DNA of 64,000 bases from Catellatospora vulcania (GCF_009720385.1 NZ_ML769304.1:1-64000); one strand, 5' to 3'; counted from the stretch's first letter, positions 51,020 to 60,422 are shown. Program-made: numbers and translations. Notes: generated by a model from the letters alone, not told the origin.

Positions 51020-53469
51020 GGGTGCTGGCCTTCCGGATTGTCGGCGGGGGTGTCGAGGTCGTAGTCGGTGCGCAGGCGCAGGTCGATGCTGGATCGGCCG
51101 ACCTGCACCTGGTAGAAGCCGGGGTGCAGCTGCCAGCCGCTGCCGGGGTGGTAGGCGGCCAGGTCTCGCAGCGGCACGGCGATGGTCGCGCTGGCGGTGG
51201 CGCCGGGTTCCAGGCGCAGCTTCGCAACGCCTTTGAGCTGCCGGTAGGGCTGCCGTGCGGCGTTCGGGGCGGTGACGTACAGCTGGACGGTCTCGGTGCC
51301 TGCCCTGGTGCCGGTGTTGGTGACGGTCACAGTCGCGGCGAGGGTGTGGTTGTTCGTGGTGACCCTGATGGCGTCGTAGCGGAAGTCGGTGTAGGACAGG
51401 CCGTGCCCGAACGGGAACAGTGGCTGCCGCCGGTGGTGGTCGAAGTGCCGGTAGCCGGTCAGGGGGCCTTCGCTGTGCACGGCGGTCCCGTCGACGCCGG
51501 GCATCTGCTCGGGGGTGCTGATCGGTCCTTGTGCGTCGGCGGGGAACGTGACCGGCAGGCGGCCGCCGGGTTCGGTGTCGCCGAACAGGACAGCGGCCAG
51601 GGCGTCGCCGAAGCGCTGGCCCGGGTACCAGACCTGCACGACGGCGGCGACCTGCGCCAGCCACGGCATCAGGACCGGGCCGGGGGTGTTGAGCACGACG
51701 ACGGTGCGCGGGTTCGCGGTGGCGACCGCGGCGATCAGGTCGTCCTGGTCGCCGGGCAGTGCGAGGTTCTGGCGGTCCATCGCCTCGCCGCTGACGGCCT
51801 GCGCGACGACGATCGCGACGTCGGCACGGGTCGCTGCCTCGGCGGCGTCGGCGATCAGGTCGTCGGGTTCCTGCCAGCCGAGGCGCACACCGGGCCGGAT
51901 CCCGAGGAACGGCAGGTCCAGGGCCGGCCCGTGGTCGAAGCGCACCTCCAGTTGGACGGGGTGTCCGGCGGTGAGGTCGACGACCGCTTGGCGGCTGTAG
52001 GCCGGTCCGGCGAACATCCGGTCGGTTTCGTGGGCGCCTGCGGTGGCCTGTGCTCCGTCGAGGTGCAGGGTGGCGTGGCCGCCGCCGGTGAGGCTGAACC
52101 GGTGCCTGCCGGTGCGACGCGGGGTGAGCCAGGCGGTGTAGCGGGCCCTGAACGCCCCGCCGACGCCGTCGGGTGGTCCGTGCCGGTCGATGCCCGCCTC
52201 GACCGCGGCGCAGATGGGGCTGCCGTCGACGGTGAAGTATTCGGCGAGCACACCCAGGCTGCCGTCCGGCTGGGTGAGCACCTCGGCGGCGAGCGTCGGC
52301 AGCGGCAGGTCGCCGAGGGTGCCCTGGGCGTGGGTGACGCGGGTGCTGTCGGCGGCACGGGCACGGATGCCCAGCAGCGGGGTTATGATCCGGTCGGGGT
52401 CGGCGGTGACGCCGCCGGAGCCTCCGACGGTGTAGATCGCGTCGGTGCCGGCGCAGCCGATGACGGCGATCTCGGTCAGGTCGGTCGGCAGTGGGAGGAC
52501 GCCGTCGTTGGTCAGCAGCACGCTGGCTTCGGCGGCGACGTGTGTGGCGAGCCGGTCGTGGGTGGCCGGATCGGGTGCGGGCTGCCGGTGGTTGTCGGCT
52601 TGGCCGCAGCCGATGACGGCGGTCAGGATCCGGGTCGCGATGTCGCGTAGCCGCTGCGGGTCGGTGAGCATGTCGGCGGTGCGGCCGGATGGGCCGTCCA
52701 GGCCGGGCACGTCCAGGCCGGCGCGTACGGCCTGGGCGGGGTCACGGACGGCGAAGATGAAGTCCGGGGCGGTGAACCCCTTCCAGTCCCACTGGTGTTT
52801 GACGAGGTGCCACAGGTCGGGGTCGTGGCTGGGGTAGGTGCCGTTGAGCCGGTTGTAGGACGCCATCACCGCCCACGCGCCGCCGTCGGTGAGCGCGTGC
52901 CGGAACGGGGCCAGGTACAGCTCGTGCAGGGTGCGTTCGTCGACGCGCACGTCGAGGGCGTCGCCGCGGTCGGAGATGTGTCCGTCGCCGGTGCGGCCGC
53001 GTTCGTGGGTGTTGGCGACCAGGTGTTTGACCATCGCGATGACCTGTTGGCTTTGCACCCCGCGCACGTATGCGGCGCCGAGGTGTCCGGCAAGCCACGG
53101 GTCCTCCCCCATCGTTTCGGGGATCCGCCCGGCCAGCGGGGTGCGGACCAGGTCGAGGGCGGGGCCGAGCAGGACGGTGTGGCCACTGCCGCGGACTTCG
53201 GCGCCGATCGCGGCACCGTACGCGTGCGCGAGGTCGGCGTCCATGGTGGCCGCCAGGGCGAGGGTGACCGGCATGGCGGTGCCTGCGGGGATGTCGCGTA
53301 CGCCGCTGGGTCCGTCGCGGTAGGCAAGCGGTGGAAGGCCGAGGTCCTGCAGGACGGTGTAGTCGGCCAGCGCCAGCGCGGTCAGCTGCTCGGCGGTCAG
53401 GGCGGTGAGCGCTGCGGTGACACGGTCGGAGAGCGGCAGGGCGGGGTCGTGCCAGGGGCGGGTGCTCAT
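51016..53469 (-). CDS. GH3 beta-glycosidase with PA14 insert
   Basis: 817 residues, no signal peptide. GH3 barrel ~15-275 with the substrate motif MVKHLVANTHERGR (Lys148-His149) and probable nucleophile Asp236 in GFTAPDFIFAV; alpha/beta sandwich ~310-400 and ~545-690 with AEASVLLTNDGVLPLP and SGEAMDRQNLALPGDQDDLI; PA14 domain ~404-533 inserted between (GVLAEYFTVDGSP start, HRFSLTGGGHATLHLDG); Fn3-like end from PFGHGLSYTDFRYD. Probably a cytosolic beta-glucosidase acting after the rhamnosidase on the remaining glucoside. Confidence 0.85.
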   Translation of the reverse strand: MSTRPWHDPALPLSDRVTAALTALTAEQLTALALADYTVLQDLGLPPLAYRDGPSGVRDIPAGTAMPVTLALAATMDADLAHAYGAAIGAEVRGSGHTVLLGPALDLVRTPLAGRIPETMGEDPWLAGHLGAAYVRGVQSQQVIAMVKHLVANTHERGRTGDGHISDRGDALDVRVDERTLHELYLAPFRHALTDGGAWAVMASYNRLNGTYPSHDPDLWHLVKHQWDWKGFTAPDFIFAVRDPAQAVRAGLDVPGLDGPSGRTADMLTDPQRLRDIATRILTAVIGCGQADNHRQPAPDPATHDRLATHVAAEASVLLTNDGVLPLPTDLTEIAVIGCAGTDAIYTVGGSGGVTADPDRIITPLLGIRARAADSTRVTHAQGTLGDLPLPTLAAEVLTQPDGSLGVLAEYFTVDGSPICAAVEAGIDRHGPPDGVGGAFRARYTAWLTPRRTGRHRFSLTGGGHATLHLDGAQATAGAHETDRMFAGPAYSRQAVVDLTAGHPVQLEVRFDHGPALDLPFLGIRPGVRLGWQEPDDLIADAAEAATRADVAIVVAQAVSGEAMDRQNLALPGDQDDLIAAVATANPRTVVVLNTPGPVLMPWLAQVAAVVQVWYPGQRFGDALAAVLFGDTEPGGRLPVTFPADAQGPISTPEQMPGVDGTAVHSEGPLTGYRHFDHHRRQPLFPFGHGLSYTDFRYDAIRVTTNNHTLAATVTVTNTGTRAGTETVQLYVTAPNAARQPYRQLKGVAKLRLEPGATASATIAVPLRDLAAYHPGSGWQLHPGFYQVQVGRSSIDLRLRTDYDLDTPADNPEGQHP

Positions 53470-56078
53470 GCGGGGGTTCCTGCGGCTTCGCGGTCGTGGA
53501 TGTTGGTGTTCACTGGGCGGACGGGGTCGTGGTCAGCGGGCCGGTGCGCGACCGTGAACGTGTGGGTGCCGCTGCCGACGACGGTCGGTGCCTGGCCTGG
53601 CAGGTCGACGACTGCCGTGGTTCCGGCAGGGGCGGTGACCTGCACGTGCAGGGTGCCGCCGTCGCGGTGCCAGGCCACGGCGGCGGTGCCGTGGGGGGTG
53701 AGGTGTTCGGTGCGGGCGTGGGTGAGTCCGCCGCCGGGGCGAGGTGCGATGCGCAACCTGCGGTAGCCGGGAGCGTCGGCGGCCAGGCCGGCGACCGTGC
53801 GGTGCATCCAGTCGGCGACCGCGCCGAGGGCGTAGTGGTTGAACGAGGTCATCTCACCGGGGTTGACGCTGCCGTCAGGCAGCATGCTGTCCCAGCGTTC
53901 CCAGGTGGTGGTGGCGCCCATGGTGACCGGGTACAGCCACGACGGGCAGCCGGTCTGGGTGAGCAGGTGGTAGGCGGTGTCCAGATGACCGGTGGCGGTG
54001 AGCGCGTCGCAGATCAGCGGTGTGCCGACGAAGCCGGTGGCGATGAAGTGGTCATTGTCTGCGACGAGTTCGGCCAGCCTGCGTCCGGCCCGCTTGCGCA
54101 GTCCGTCCGGCAGCAGGTCGAACATGATCGCCAGGGCGTAGGCGGTGGGTGCGTCGGAGGCCATGCGCCCGGACGCGGTGACGAACTCGGTCGTGAACGC
54201 CTGCCGGGCGGCCGCGGCCAGCTCGGCGTAGCGTCGCCGGTCCTCGGGCCGGCCGAGCAGCGCGGCGATGTCGGCCAGCAGTGCCGTGGTGTGGGTGTGG
54301 TAGGCGGAGGCGACCAGGTATGGATCGGTGCGTGCCTGGTCAGGGCGGCGCGGCGGTGCGGCGGGGTCGAGCCAGTCACCGAACTGGAAGCCGGTGTTCC
54401 ACAGGTGGGCGGGGCCGGCGATCGCGGCGATCTGCTCGACCCACGCGGTCATGCTCGGGTACTGGTCGGCGAGGATCTGCAGGTCGCCGGTGCGCTGGTA
54501 CAGCGTCCACGGGACCAGGACCGCGGCGTCGCCCCACGCGGCGGCCGGGGCGAGGTCGAACAGCACCGGCACCCACGGAACGTAGTGCGGCACGGTGCCG
54601 AAGCGAACCTGTTCGGCGGCCAGGTCGGCCAGCCACGAGGTGAGCAGGCCGGTGCAGTCGTACAGGTAGGTGGCGGTGGGCGCGAATGCGGCGATGTCGC
54701 CGGTCCAGCCGAGGCGCTCGTCGCGCTGCGGGCAGTCGGTGGGCAGGTCGACGAAGTTGCCGCGCATGCTCCAGACGACGTTGTCGTGCAGTCTGGTCAG
54801 CAGCGGGTCGGAGCAGTCGAACCGCCCGGCCGGGCTCATGTCGGTGTGGATGACGACGGCTTCGACGTCGACGTCGGTCTCGGCATCGATCTGGGCGTAA
54901 CGGAATCCGTGGATGGTGAACCGGGGTTCCCATTCTTGGACGTCGTCGCGGTCGGCGAGCACGTATTCGTCGACTGACGGGGCGTTGCGCAGGGGGCGGG
55001 TGCACAGTTCGCCGTGTTCGAGGACTTCGGCGTGCCGCAGCCGGATGACCTGCCCGGCGTTTCCTCGGACCCGGATGCGCAGCCGGCCGGAGATGTTCTG
55101 CCCGAAGTCGATGATGCGCCGCCCGGATGGTGAGGTGAGCTCGGCGACGGGGTTGAGGGTCTGGATGCGGCGCACCGGCGGCCCGACGGGAGCGGTCAGC
55201 CGCGTCAGGTCGAGTTCCTGTTCGGTCACCCCTGCCCAGGTGCGGTCGTCGAAGCCTGGCGATGACCAGCCGCGGTGTTCGTTTCGGGCGTCGTGGCGTT
55301 CGCCTTCGTACAGGCCGGTGGCGGTGATGGGGCTGGTGGTGCTGCGCCAGTTCCGGTCGGTGGCCACGACGGTGGTGGTGCCGTCGGGGTGGTGCAGTTC
55401 GAGTTGGGCCAGCAGCGCGGTGCGGGTGCCGTAGTGGTCGCGGGTGCCGCCGTTGAATCCGACCAGTCCCCGGTACCAGCCGTCGGCAAGCCACGCCCCG
55501 ATCGTGTTGGCGCCATCGTGGAGCAGGTCGGTGACGTCGAAGGTCTGGTAGCGCAGCCGGTCGGGGTAGCTGGTCCAGCCCGGGGCCAGGACGTGGTCGC
55601 CGGCCCGCCGGCCGTTGATCTCCATTTCGTAGAGGCCGTGGGCGGTGGCGTACAGCCGGGCGGCGGTCACCGGTGCGGTGGCGGTGAAGTCGCGGCGCAG
55701 CAGCATCGCCGGACGCGGCAGCGGCCCTGCCGCGTCCGGGTGCGGGCTGATCGCCGTGGCCTGCCAGTCGTGCGGGTGCAGTAGTCCGGTCTCGATGACG
55801 GCTGGTGTGCTCCACTCCGACGGGTCGGGTCTGTCTGCGGACCAGGCCCGGACCCGTACGTGGCGGCGCTGCCGGGAGGTCAGCGGCGGCGCGGGCCAGG
55901 GTCGCAGGCTGCTGTCGGTGTCGTCGATGCGGCCGGTGGTGTACGGCTGCAGTCCGCCGTCGACGGCGATCTCGTAGGCGACCTGGTCGGTGCTGGTGTG
56001 CCAGGACAGCCGCGGCGTGGTGCGGTGAGTCCCGAGCGCTTCGCCGAGGTGCTCGAAGCGCAGGTGGTGCGTGTGCAT
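53466..56078 (-). CDS. GH78 alpha-L-rhamnosidase
   Basis: 870 residues, no signal peptide, so intracellular. N-terminal beta domains with ARLYATAHGLYEMEINGRRA and VLAPGWTSYPDRLRYQTFDV, DFGQNISGRLRIRVRGNAGQ; (alpha/alpha)6 barrel with DLPTDCPQRDERLGWTGDIA, whose Glu454 is the probable general acid, FGDWLDP and WERWDSMLPDGSVNPGEMTS containing the second catalytic glutamate region; C-terminal beta domain. Releases L-rhamnose from glycosides. ATG overlaps nothing but lies two bases from the MalG-type stop; four-base overlap with GH3. Confidence 0.9.
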   Translation of the reverse strand: MHTHHLRFEHLGEALGTHRTTPRLSWHTSTDQVAYEIAVDGGLQPYTTGRIDDTDSSLRPWPAPPLTSRQRRHVRVRAWSADRPDPSEWSTPAVIETGLLHPHDWQATAISPHPDAAGPLPRPAMLLRRDFTATAPVTAARLYATAHGLYEMEINGRRAGDHVLAPGWTSYPDRLRYQTFDVTDLLHDGANTIGAWLADGWYRGLVGFNGGTRDHYGTRTALLAQLELHHPDGTTTVVATDRNWRSTTSPITATGLYEGERHDARNEHRGWSSPGFDDRTWAGVTEQELDLTRLTAPVGPPVRRIQTLNPVAELTSPSGRRIIDFGQNISGRLRIRVRGNAGQVIRLRHAEVLEHGELCTRPLRNAPSVDEYVLADRDDVQEWEPRFTIHGFRYAQIDAETDVDVEAVVIHTDMSPAGRFDCSDPLLTRLHDNVVWSMRGNFVDLPTDCPQRDERLGWTGDIAAFAPTATYLYDCTGLLTSWLADLAAEQVRFGTVPHYVPWVPVLFDLAPAAAWGDAAVLVPWTLYQRTGDLQILADQYPSMTAWVEQIAAIAGPAHLWNTGFQFGDWLDPAAPPRRPDQARTDPYLVASAYHTHTTALLADIAALLGRPEDRRRYAELAAAARQAFTTEFVTASGRMASDAPTAYALAIMFDLLPDGLRKRAGRRLAELVADNDHFIATGFVGTPLICDALTATGHLDTAYHLLTQTGCPSWLYPVTMGATTTWERWDSMLPDGSVNPGEMTSFNHYALGAVADWMHRTVAGLAADAPGYRRLRIAPRPGGGLTHARTEHLTPHGTAAVAWHRDGGTLHVQVTAPAGTTAVVDLPGQAPTVVGSGTHTFTVAHRPADHDPVRPVNTNIHDREAAGTPA

Positions 56079-56079
56079 G

Positions 56080-56994
56080 TCAGCCCTTCACCGATCCGGC
56101 CGTCAGGCCCTTCATGACCTTCTGGTTGAGGGCCAGGTACAGCAGCAGGGTCGGTACTACGGTCAGGCAGATGGAGGCGAAGGTGGGTCCCCACTGGCGC
56201 TGGCCGTACTGGCCGACGAAGTTGAGCAGGCCGGTCTGCACGGTGCGCAGGCTGTCGTCGCTGATGAATGTCAGTGACAGCAGCAGGTCGTTCCAGATGA
56301 AGAAGAACTGCACCAGGGCGATGGTGAGGATGGCGTTGCGGACCATGGGCAGCACGACGGTGGCGAAGGTCCGGAAGATGCCGGCGCCGTCGAGGAACGA
56401 CGCTTCCAGGACCTCGGGTGGGATGGCGCGGAAGTACCCGGCCATGAGGAACACCGTCAGCGGCAGCCCGAACGCGGTGTAGGTGATGATCAGCGACCAC
56501 AGCGAGTTGATGAGCTGGGCTTTGAAGTAGATGGTGAACAGCGGCAGCAGCACCATCTGCATCGGGACCATGATCCCGCCGAGGAACGCCAGCAGGACGG
56601 TGTTGCGCCCGCGCCAGACCATGACCTGCAGTGCGAATCCGGCGGCAACGCCGAACACGATGATCGCGGCCAGGGACGGGACAGTGGCCAGCAGGCTGTT
56701 GCGCAGGTAGCCGGACATGTTGCCGGTCGTCCACGCTTCGCTGTAGTTGGCCCAGTCGAAGCCTTCGGGTAGCGCCCAGACGGGTTTGAGGGAGAATTCG
56801 TCTTCCCGCTTGAGCGAGGACAGCATGAGCCAGACGAGCGGGTAGATCTCGATGACCAGCAGCAGCGCGACCGCGGCGCGCAGCGGTGTGCGGCGCAGCG
56901 TCTGCCCGAGGCTGAAGCGGCGCGGCCGGGGTTCGCGCTCGGGGGTTTCGGGGCGGGCGGCGTGCGCGGGCCGGGTTGCGGTGTGCGTGCTCAT
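56080..56994 (-). CDS. ABC sugar permease of the rhamnoside importer, MalG type
   Basis: 304 residues. Basic, proline-rich cytosolic start (~30 residues), then six helices: LRAAVALLLVIEIYPLVWLM, LLATVPSLAAIIVFGVAAGF and others; EAA loop PPEVLEASFLDGAGIFRTFA before TVVLPMV. Ends MKGLTAGSVKG as usual for this family. ATGA overlap with the MalF-type gene. Works with the lipoprotein and MalF partner to bring in a rhamnose-containing oligosaccharide or glycoside. Confidence 0.85.
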   Translation of the reverse strand: MSTHTATRPAHAARPETPEREPRPRRFSLGQTLRRTPLRAAVALLLVIEIYPLVWLMLSSLKREDEFSLKPVWALPEGFDWANYSEAWTTGNMSGYLRNSLLATVPSLAAIIVFGVAAGFALQVMVWRGRNTVLLAFLGGIMVPMQMVLLPLFTIYFKAQLINSLWSLIITYTAFGLPLTVFLMAGYFRAIPPEVLEASFLDGAGIFRTFATVVLPMVRNAILTIALVQFFFIWNDLLLSLTFISDDSLRTVQTGLLNFVGQYGQRQWGPTFASICLTVVPTLLLYLALNQKVMKGLTAGSVKG

Positions 56995-57875
56995 CGGTTC
57001 TGGTCCTTGCGCGAGTAGCGGAAGATCATCAGGGTGACGAGGAGGCTGAGCAGGGTCAGCTGCATGGCGATGGTGGAGCCGTAGCCGTAGTCGCCGAAGC
57101 TGAACGCGGTCTTGTACATGTACAGCGTCAGCGGGCTGGTGGTGTCGCCCGGCCCGCCGCCGGTCAGCGCCATGATCGAGTCGAAGACTTTGAGGGTGCC
57201 GTTGATGCTGAAGATCACTGACGAGAGCAGGATCGGTGTGAGCATCGGCAGGATGATGTGCCGGACCAGCCGCCAGCCCTGCGCGCCGTCCAGGCGGGCG
57301 CCTTCGACGATGTCGTCGGGGATGTCGACCAGCCCGGCGTAGAGCAGCACGGCGTAGAAGCCCATGGACCGCCACACGTCCATGAGGACCAGGACGATGA
57401 ACGCGCTGCCGGAGTCGGCGAACCAGTCGCGGTCGCCGGACAGGCCCAGCATCGAGGCGATGGAGTTGACCAGGCCGGGCTGCGGGGCGACGGCGAACAG
57501 CTTGGTGAACATGGCAGCGACTGCGACCGTCGGCAGGACGACGGGGAAGAACGCCAGGGTGCGCACGAGCGCGGAGGCGCGCTTGAGGTAGAAGGTGTAC
57601 AGCAGGGCCAGCAGCAGCCCGAATCCGACCTGCCCGATGGTGACGGCTGCGCCGTACTTGACGGTGAACCACGTCGAGTCCCAGAACGCCTGGTCGTCGA
57701 GCAGCTGCCGGTAGTTGTCCAGTCCGGTGTATGTGAACCCGCCGATGACGCTGCCGTCGAAGAAGGTGTAGCCCAGCGACCACACGATCGGGACGATCAT
57801 GACGAGGGTGTAGACGAGCAGTGCGGGTCCGACGAACACGGCGATCGCCCGCTTGTCCCCGAGCATCGAGCGCAC
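56991..57875 (-). CDS. ABC sugar permease of the rhamnoside importer, MalF type
   Basis: 294 residues from the GTG at 57875, chosen because aggagg lies six bases before it; an in-frame ATG at 57866 is the alternative. Six helices starting IAVFVGPALLVYTLVMIVPI, EAA loop PDDIVEGARLDGAQGWRLVR before HIILPMLTPILL. CUT1 family. Located 77 bases behind the binding-protein gene, a spacing that often holds a hairpin tuning the higher output of the binding protein, though none is clear here. Confidence 0.85.
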   Translation of the reverse strand: MRSMLGDKRAIAVFVGPALLVYTLVMIVPIVWSLGYTFFDGSVIGGFTYTGLDNYRQLLDDQAFWDSTWFTVKYGAAVTIGQVGFGLLLALLYTFYLKRASALVRTLAFFPVVLPTVAVAAMFTKLFAVAPQPGLVNSIASMLGLSGDRDWFADSGSAFIVLVLMDVWRSMGFYAVLLYAGLVDIPDDIVEGARLDGAQGWRLVRHIILPMLTPILLSSVIFSINGTLKVFDSIMALTGGGPGDTTSPLTLYMYKTAFSFGDYGYGSTIAMQLTLLSLLVTLMIFRYSRKDQNR

Positions 57876-57952
57876 GGGAGTCCTCCTACGGATGGGGTGG
57901 TGGGACTTTGTGGGTGGGGCTGCCGCACCGGGTGCGGCAGCCCCGGGGCGGG

Positions 57953-59239
57953 TCAGCCCTGGTCGATGGCCTTCTGCAGGGTGCTCATGTAGTCGGCGGG
58001 CGACATGTCGCCGGTGACCAGTCGGGTCACGTTCTTGGTGGCGGTGTCGGTGGCCTTGGTGGTGAACTGGGCCTCGAACCACAGCAGCGGCTGCTTGGTG
58101 GCGCCGATCTGGGCGACGACGCCCTTGGTCAGGGCGCCGGCGTCGGCGGGCGGGTTGGCCGTGAAGCCGCTTACCAGCCCGATCTCGGCCAGGGCCCGGT
58201 CGCCGTAGTTGGTCACGATGTACTTGAGCCAGGCGCCGACTTCGGCGTTGTAGGCCTTCTTCGACACGACGGTGGTCAGGCCGGCGTTCATCGGGGTCTG
58301 GTCGGCGGTGCCGGCGCCGCCGGCGACGGTCGGGAACGGCAGGAACCCGATGTTGTCGGCGCCGATCTTGTTGGTCTGCGGGTTGCCGAAGTCACGCACC
58401 GCCCAGCTGCCCATGTAGAACATCGCGGCCTTGCCCTGCAGGAACAGGTCCTGGGCGGTGGCGTAGTCGAGGCTGCCGACGCCCTTGCCGAAGTAGCCCT
58501 TGGTGCCCAGGTCGGCCACCGCCTGCGCGGCGGCGACGTACTGCGGGTCGGTGAGCTTGGCCTTGCCGTCCTTGATGTCGGCCAGGGCGTTGGGGCCGAC
58601 GGTGCGGAACAGGTGGTTGCCGATCAGGCGGGTCAGCGGCCAGCCCTGCTGCCCGGACGCGGCGAACGGCTGCACGCCCTTGGCCTGCAGCGCCGCAGCG
58701 GCGGCGGACAGCTGGTCCCAGGTGGTGGGGGCGGTGATGCCGTTGTCGGCGAACAGCTTCTTGTTGTACCAGATGCCTTCGATGTTCAGTTCGAGCGGCA
58801 GGCCGAGCAGCTTGCCGCCCTGGGTCTTCTTGACCAGCTCGACGGCGGCGGGGTTGAGCTTGTCGAAGACGCCGAGGTCCTTGAGGGTCGCCTCGAGGTC
58901 GAGGATCTGCCCGGCGTCGTACATCTGCTGCAGCAACTCGTTGCTGTTGGGGGCGTTGAAGATGGTGGGCAGGTTGTTCTGGCTGGCCAGCAGCTGCAGC
59001 TTCTGGTCCAGGTCGGCCTGCGGGGCGACCTCGACCTTCAGGGTGGTGCCGGGCTTGGTCTTGGCGTAGTCGTCGGTGAGCTTGCCGAACACCAGCGGCC
59101 AGCCCTCGGTGGGCTGCTGCACGGAGTAGTACTTGACCTCCAGCGGGCCGGTGGCGGCTGCGGGGTCGTCGGTGCCGGAGCTGCACGCGGCCAGGGCGAG
59201 CATGGCCGCCGCGGCGATCGCGACGCTGCGAAGCTTCAC
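57953..59239 (-). CDS. Sugar-binding lipoprotein of the rhamnoside importer
   Basis: 428 residues from a GTG at 59239 behind a GAGGAG site; longer frames upstream lack a signal peptide. Lipobox ALAAC with Cys19. SBP_bac_1 fold: LEVKYYSVQQPTEGWPLVFG, LQLLASQNNLPTIFNAPNSN, LPLELNIEGIWYNKKLFADN and AMFYMGSWAVRDFGNPQTNK (the GSW motif typical of CUT1 binding proteins). First gene of the nine-gene rhamnoside operon. Its promoter must lie in the 187 bases before it, next to the AraC gene. Confidence 0.85.
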   Translation of the reverse strand: MKLRSVAIAAAAMLALAACSSGTDDPAAATGPLEVKYYSVQQPTEGWPLVFGKLTDDYAKTKPGTTLKVEVAPQADLDQKLQLLASQNNLPTIFNAPNSNELLQQMYDAGQILDLEATLKDLGVFDKLNPAAVELVKKTQGGKLLGLPLELNIEGIWYNKKLFADNGITAPTTWDQLSAAAAALQAKGVQPFAASGQQGWPLTRLIGNHLFRTVGPNALADIKDGKAKLTDPQYVAAAQAVADLGTKGYFGKGVGSLDYATAQDLFLQGKAAMFYMGSWAVRDFGNPQTNKIGADNIGFLPFPTVAGGAGTADQTPMNAGLTTVVSKKAYNAEVGAWLKYIVTNYGDRALAEIGLVSGFTANPPADAGALTKGVVAQIGATKQPLLWFEAQFTTKATDTATKNVTRLVTGDMSPADYMSTLQKAIDQG

Positions 59240-59402
59240 GCTGTTCTCCTCGAATGCGGGTGGGATGTGATGTGGTGTCGCCGGCCGAGCGCCGGCGAGG
59301 CAATGTGCTTTGTTGCGGTGGTGTGGCATACCGGTTTCGGCTGTGTCCGAAATGATGGTCGGCGGCCTGACCTGGGGCGTAGCCCGCAATGAACCGCCTG
59401 TA

Positions 59403-59424
59403 GCACGAAATTGACCTGTCGTGC
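59403..59424. promoter_or_regulatory. Inverted repeat before the rhamnoside operon
   Basis: gcacga (59403-59408) and tcgtgc (59419-59424) flank ten bases, right after the AraC stop and ~165 bases before the binding-protein start. A candidate site for the AraC regulator or another repressor; alternatively a small hairpin at the end of the AraC transcript. Confidence 0.4.
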
Positions 59425-59426
59425 GG

Positions 59427-60422
59427 TCAGCTCGTGCCGGTGAGTTCCCGCAGGAGCGGGTGGCCGTGCGGGCGTGGCGCGGTCAGCTGCTGGTGGGTGC
59501 GCAGCCGGCCGCTGTCGTGCCGGAACCGCTCCCGGTAGGCGCTGGCGGGCAGGCCGAAGTGGGCTTTGAAGCGACGGGCGAAGTAGTTCTGGTCCGGCCA
59601 GCCGATCGTGTCGGCGATGTGGCTGATCGGGTCGTCGGTGTACAGCAGCATCGCGGCGGCGTGCTCGACGCGCTGCCGCGACAGGTACGCCATCGGCGGC
59701 AGGCCGGTGGCGGCTTTGAACAGCCGCACCAGGTAGCCGGGGGCCAGGTGCAGTGCTTCGGCCAGCTCGTCGAGGGTCCACCGGTGGGCGATGTCCTGCT
59801 CGAGCAGCCGCATGGCCTGGATGACCGCCGGGTGGGTGGGCCCGGTCGGTTCGTAGCCCGATCCGGTGGTGTCGACGACGGCTCGGGCCAGCGCACCCAG
59901 GACCAGCGCCAGCCGGGCGAGGGTGTCGGCGCGGTAGCGGTCGGCGGGCCTGGCCCGCAGTTCGTCGAGTGCCTGCAGGTGCTGCAGACACTCCTCGAGC
60001 ACCGCGGGGGGCAGGGTGGCGGCGAGGATGCCGCGGCGCTGCTGGGCGTGGGGTCCGGTCCACAGCAGGTAGCTCAGGAGCGGGTCGTGGCGCATCCAGC
60101 CGAGTTCGTTGCGCAGGATCTCCATGCTGATGCAGCAGTTGACCAGGTCGAGCTGGTGGCAGTCTTCGTAGCCGTGCCAGACGCCGGGGCGCAGCAGCAC
60201 CACGTCGCCGCGGTGCATCGTGTGGCGTCCGGTGGCTGCGTGGTGGGTGCCGTGTCCGGCGACGGCGAACGCGATCTCCATGAAGCTGTGGGTGTGGACG
60301 CCGAAGTCGCCGTCGTGCCGGTATCCGCCGGCGTAGATCAGCGACCCGTCGGCGAAGTACATGCGGTTGTCGGTGTTGCCGACGGGGTGGCCTTCGAGCC
60401 GGTCGGGAAGGGTCGCGGTCAT
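59427..60422 (-). CDS. AraC-family regulator
   Basis: 331 residues. N-terminal cupin-like ligand domain with DGDFGVHTHSFMEIAFAVAG and TMHRGDVVLLRPGVWHGYED; C-terminal double HTH with HRWTLDELAEALHLAPGYLV, RLFKAATGLPPMAYLSRQRV and DDPISHIADTIGWPDQNYFA, RRFKAHFGLPASAYR. This is the RhaR/RhaS-like architecture of sugar-responsive activators. ATGA overlap places it as the last gene of the upstream catabolic operon, while the rhamnoside operon begins 187 bases downstream. It may activate both, linking sugar and aglycone use. Confidence 0.85.
   Translation of the reverse strand: MTATLPDRLEGHPVGNTDNRMYFADGSLIYAGGYRHDGDFGVHTHSFMEIAFAVAGHGTHHAATGRHTMHRGDVVLLRPGVWHGYEDCHQLDLVNCCISMEILRNELGWMRHDPLLSYLLWTGPHAQQRRGILAATLPPAVLEECLQHLQALDELRARPADRYRADTLARLALVLGALARAVVDTTGSGYEPTGPTHPAVIQAMRLLEQDIAHRWTLDELAEALHLAPGYLVRLFKAATGLPPMAYLSRQRVEHAAAMLLYTDDPISHIADTIGWPDQNYFARRFKAHFGLPASAYRERFRHDSGRLRTHQQLTAPRPHGHPLLRELTGTS

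Noticed and set aside
51022-52650. 542-codon plus-strand open frame opposite the GH3 gene
   Set aside because: Typical antisense shadow of a high-GC gene; no domain pattern.
52757-52766. Loss of the catalytic nucleophile in the GH3 enzyme
   Set aside because: The usual SDW is replaced by PDF, but the aspartate itself is in place, as in other GH3 subgroups.
57821-59392. 523-codon plus-strand open frame over the sugar-binding lipoprotein
   Set aside because: Glycine/valine-rich shadow; no start signal, and the opposite strand encodes a clear lipoprotein.
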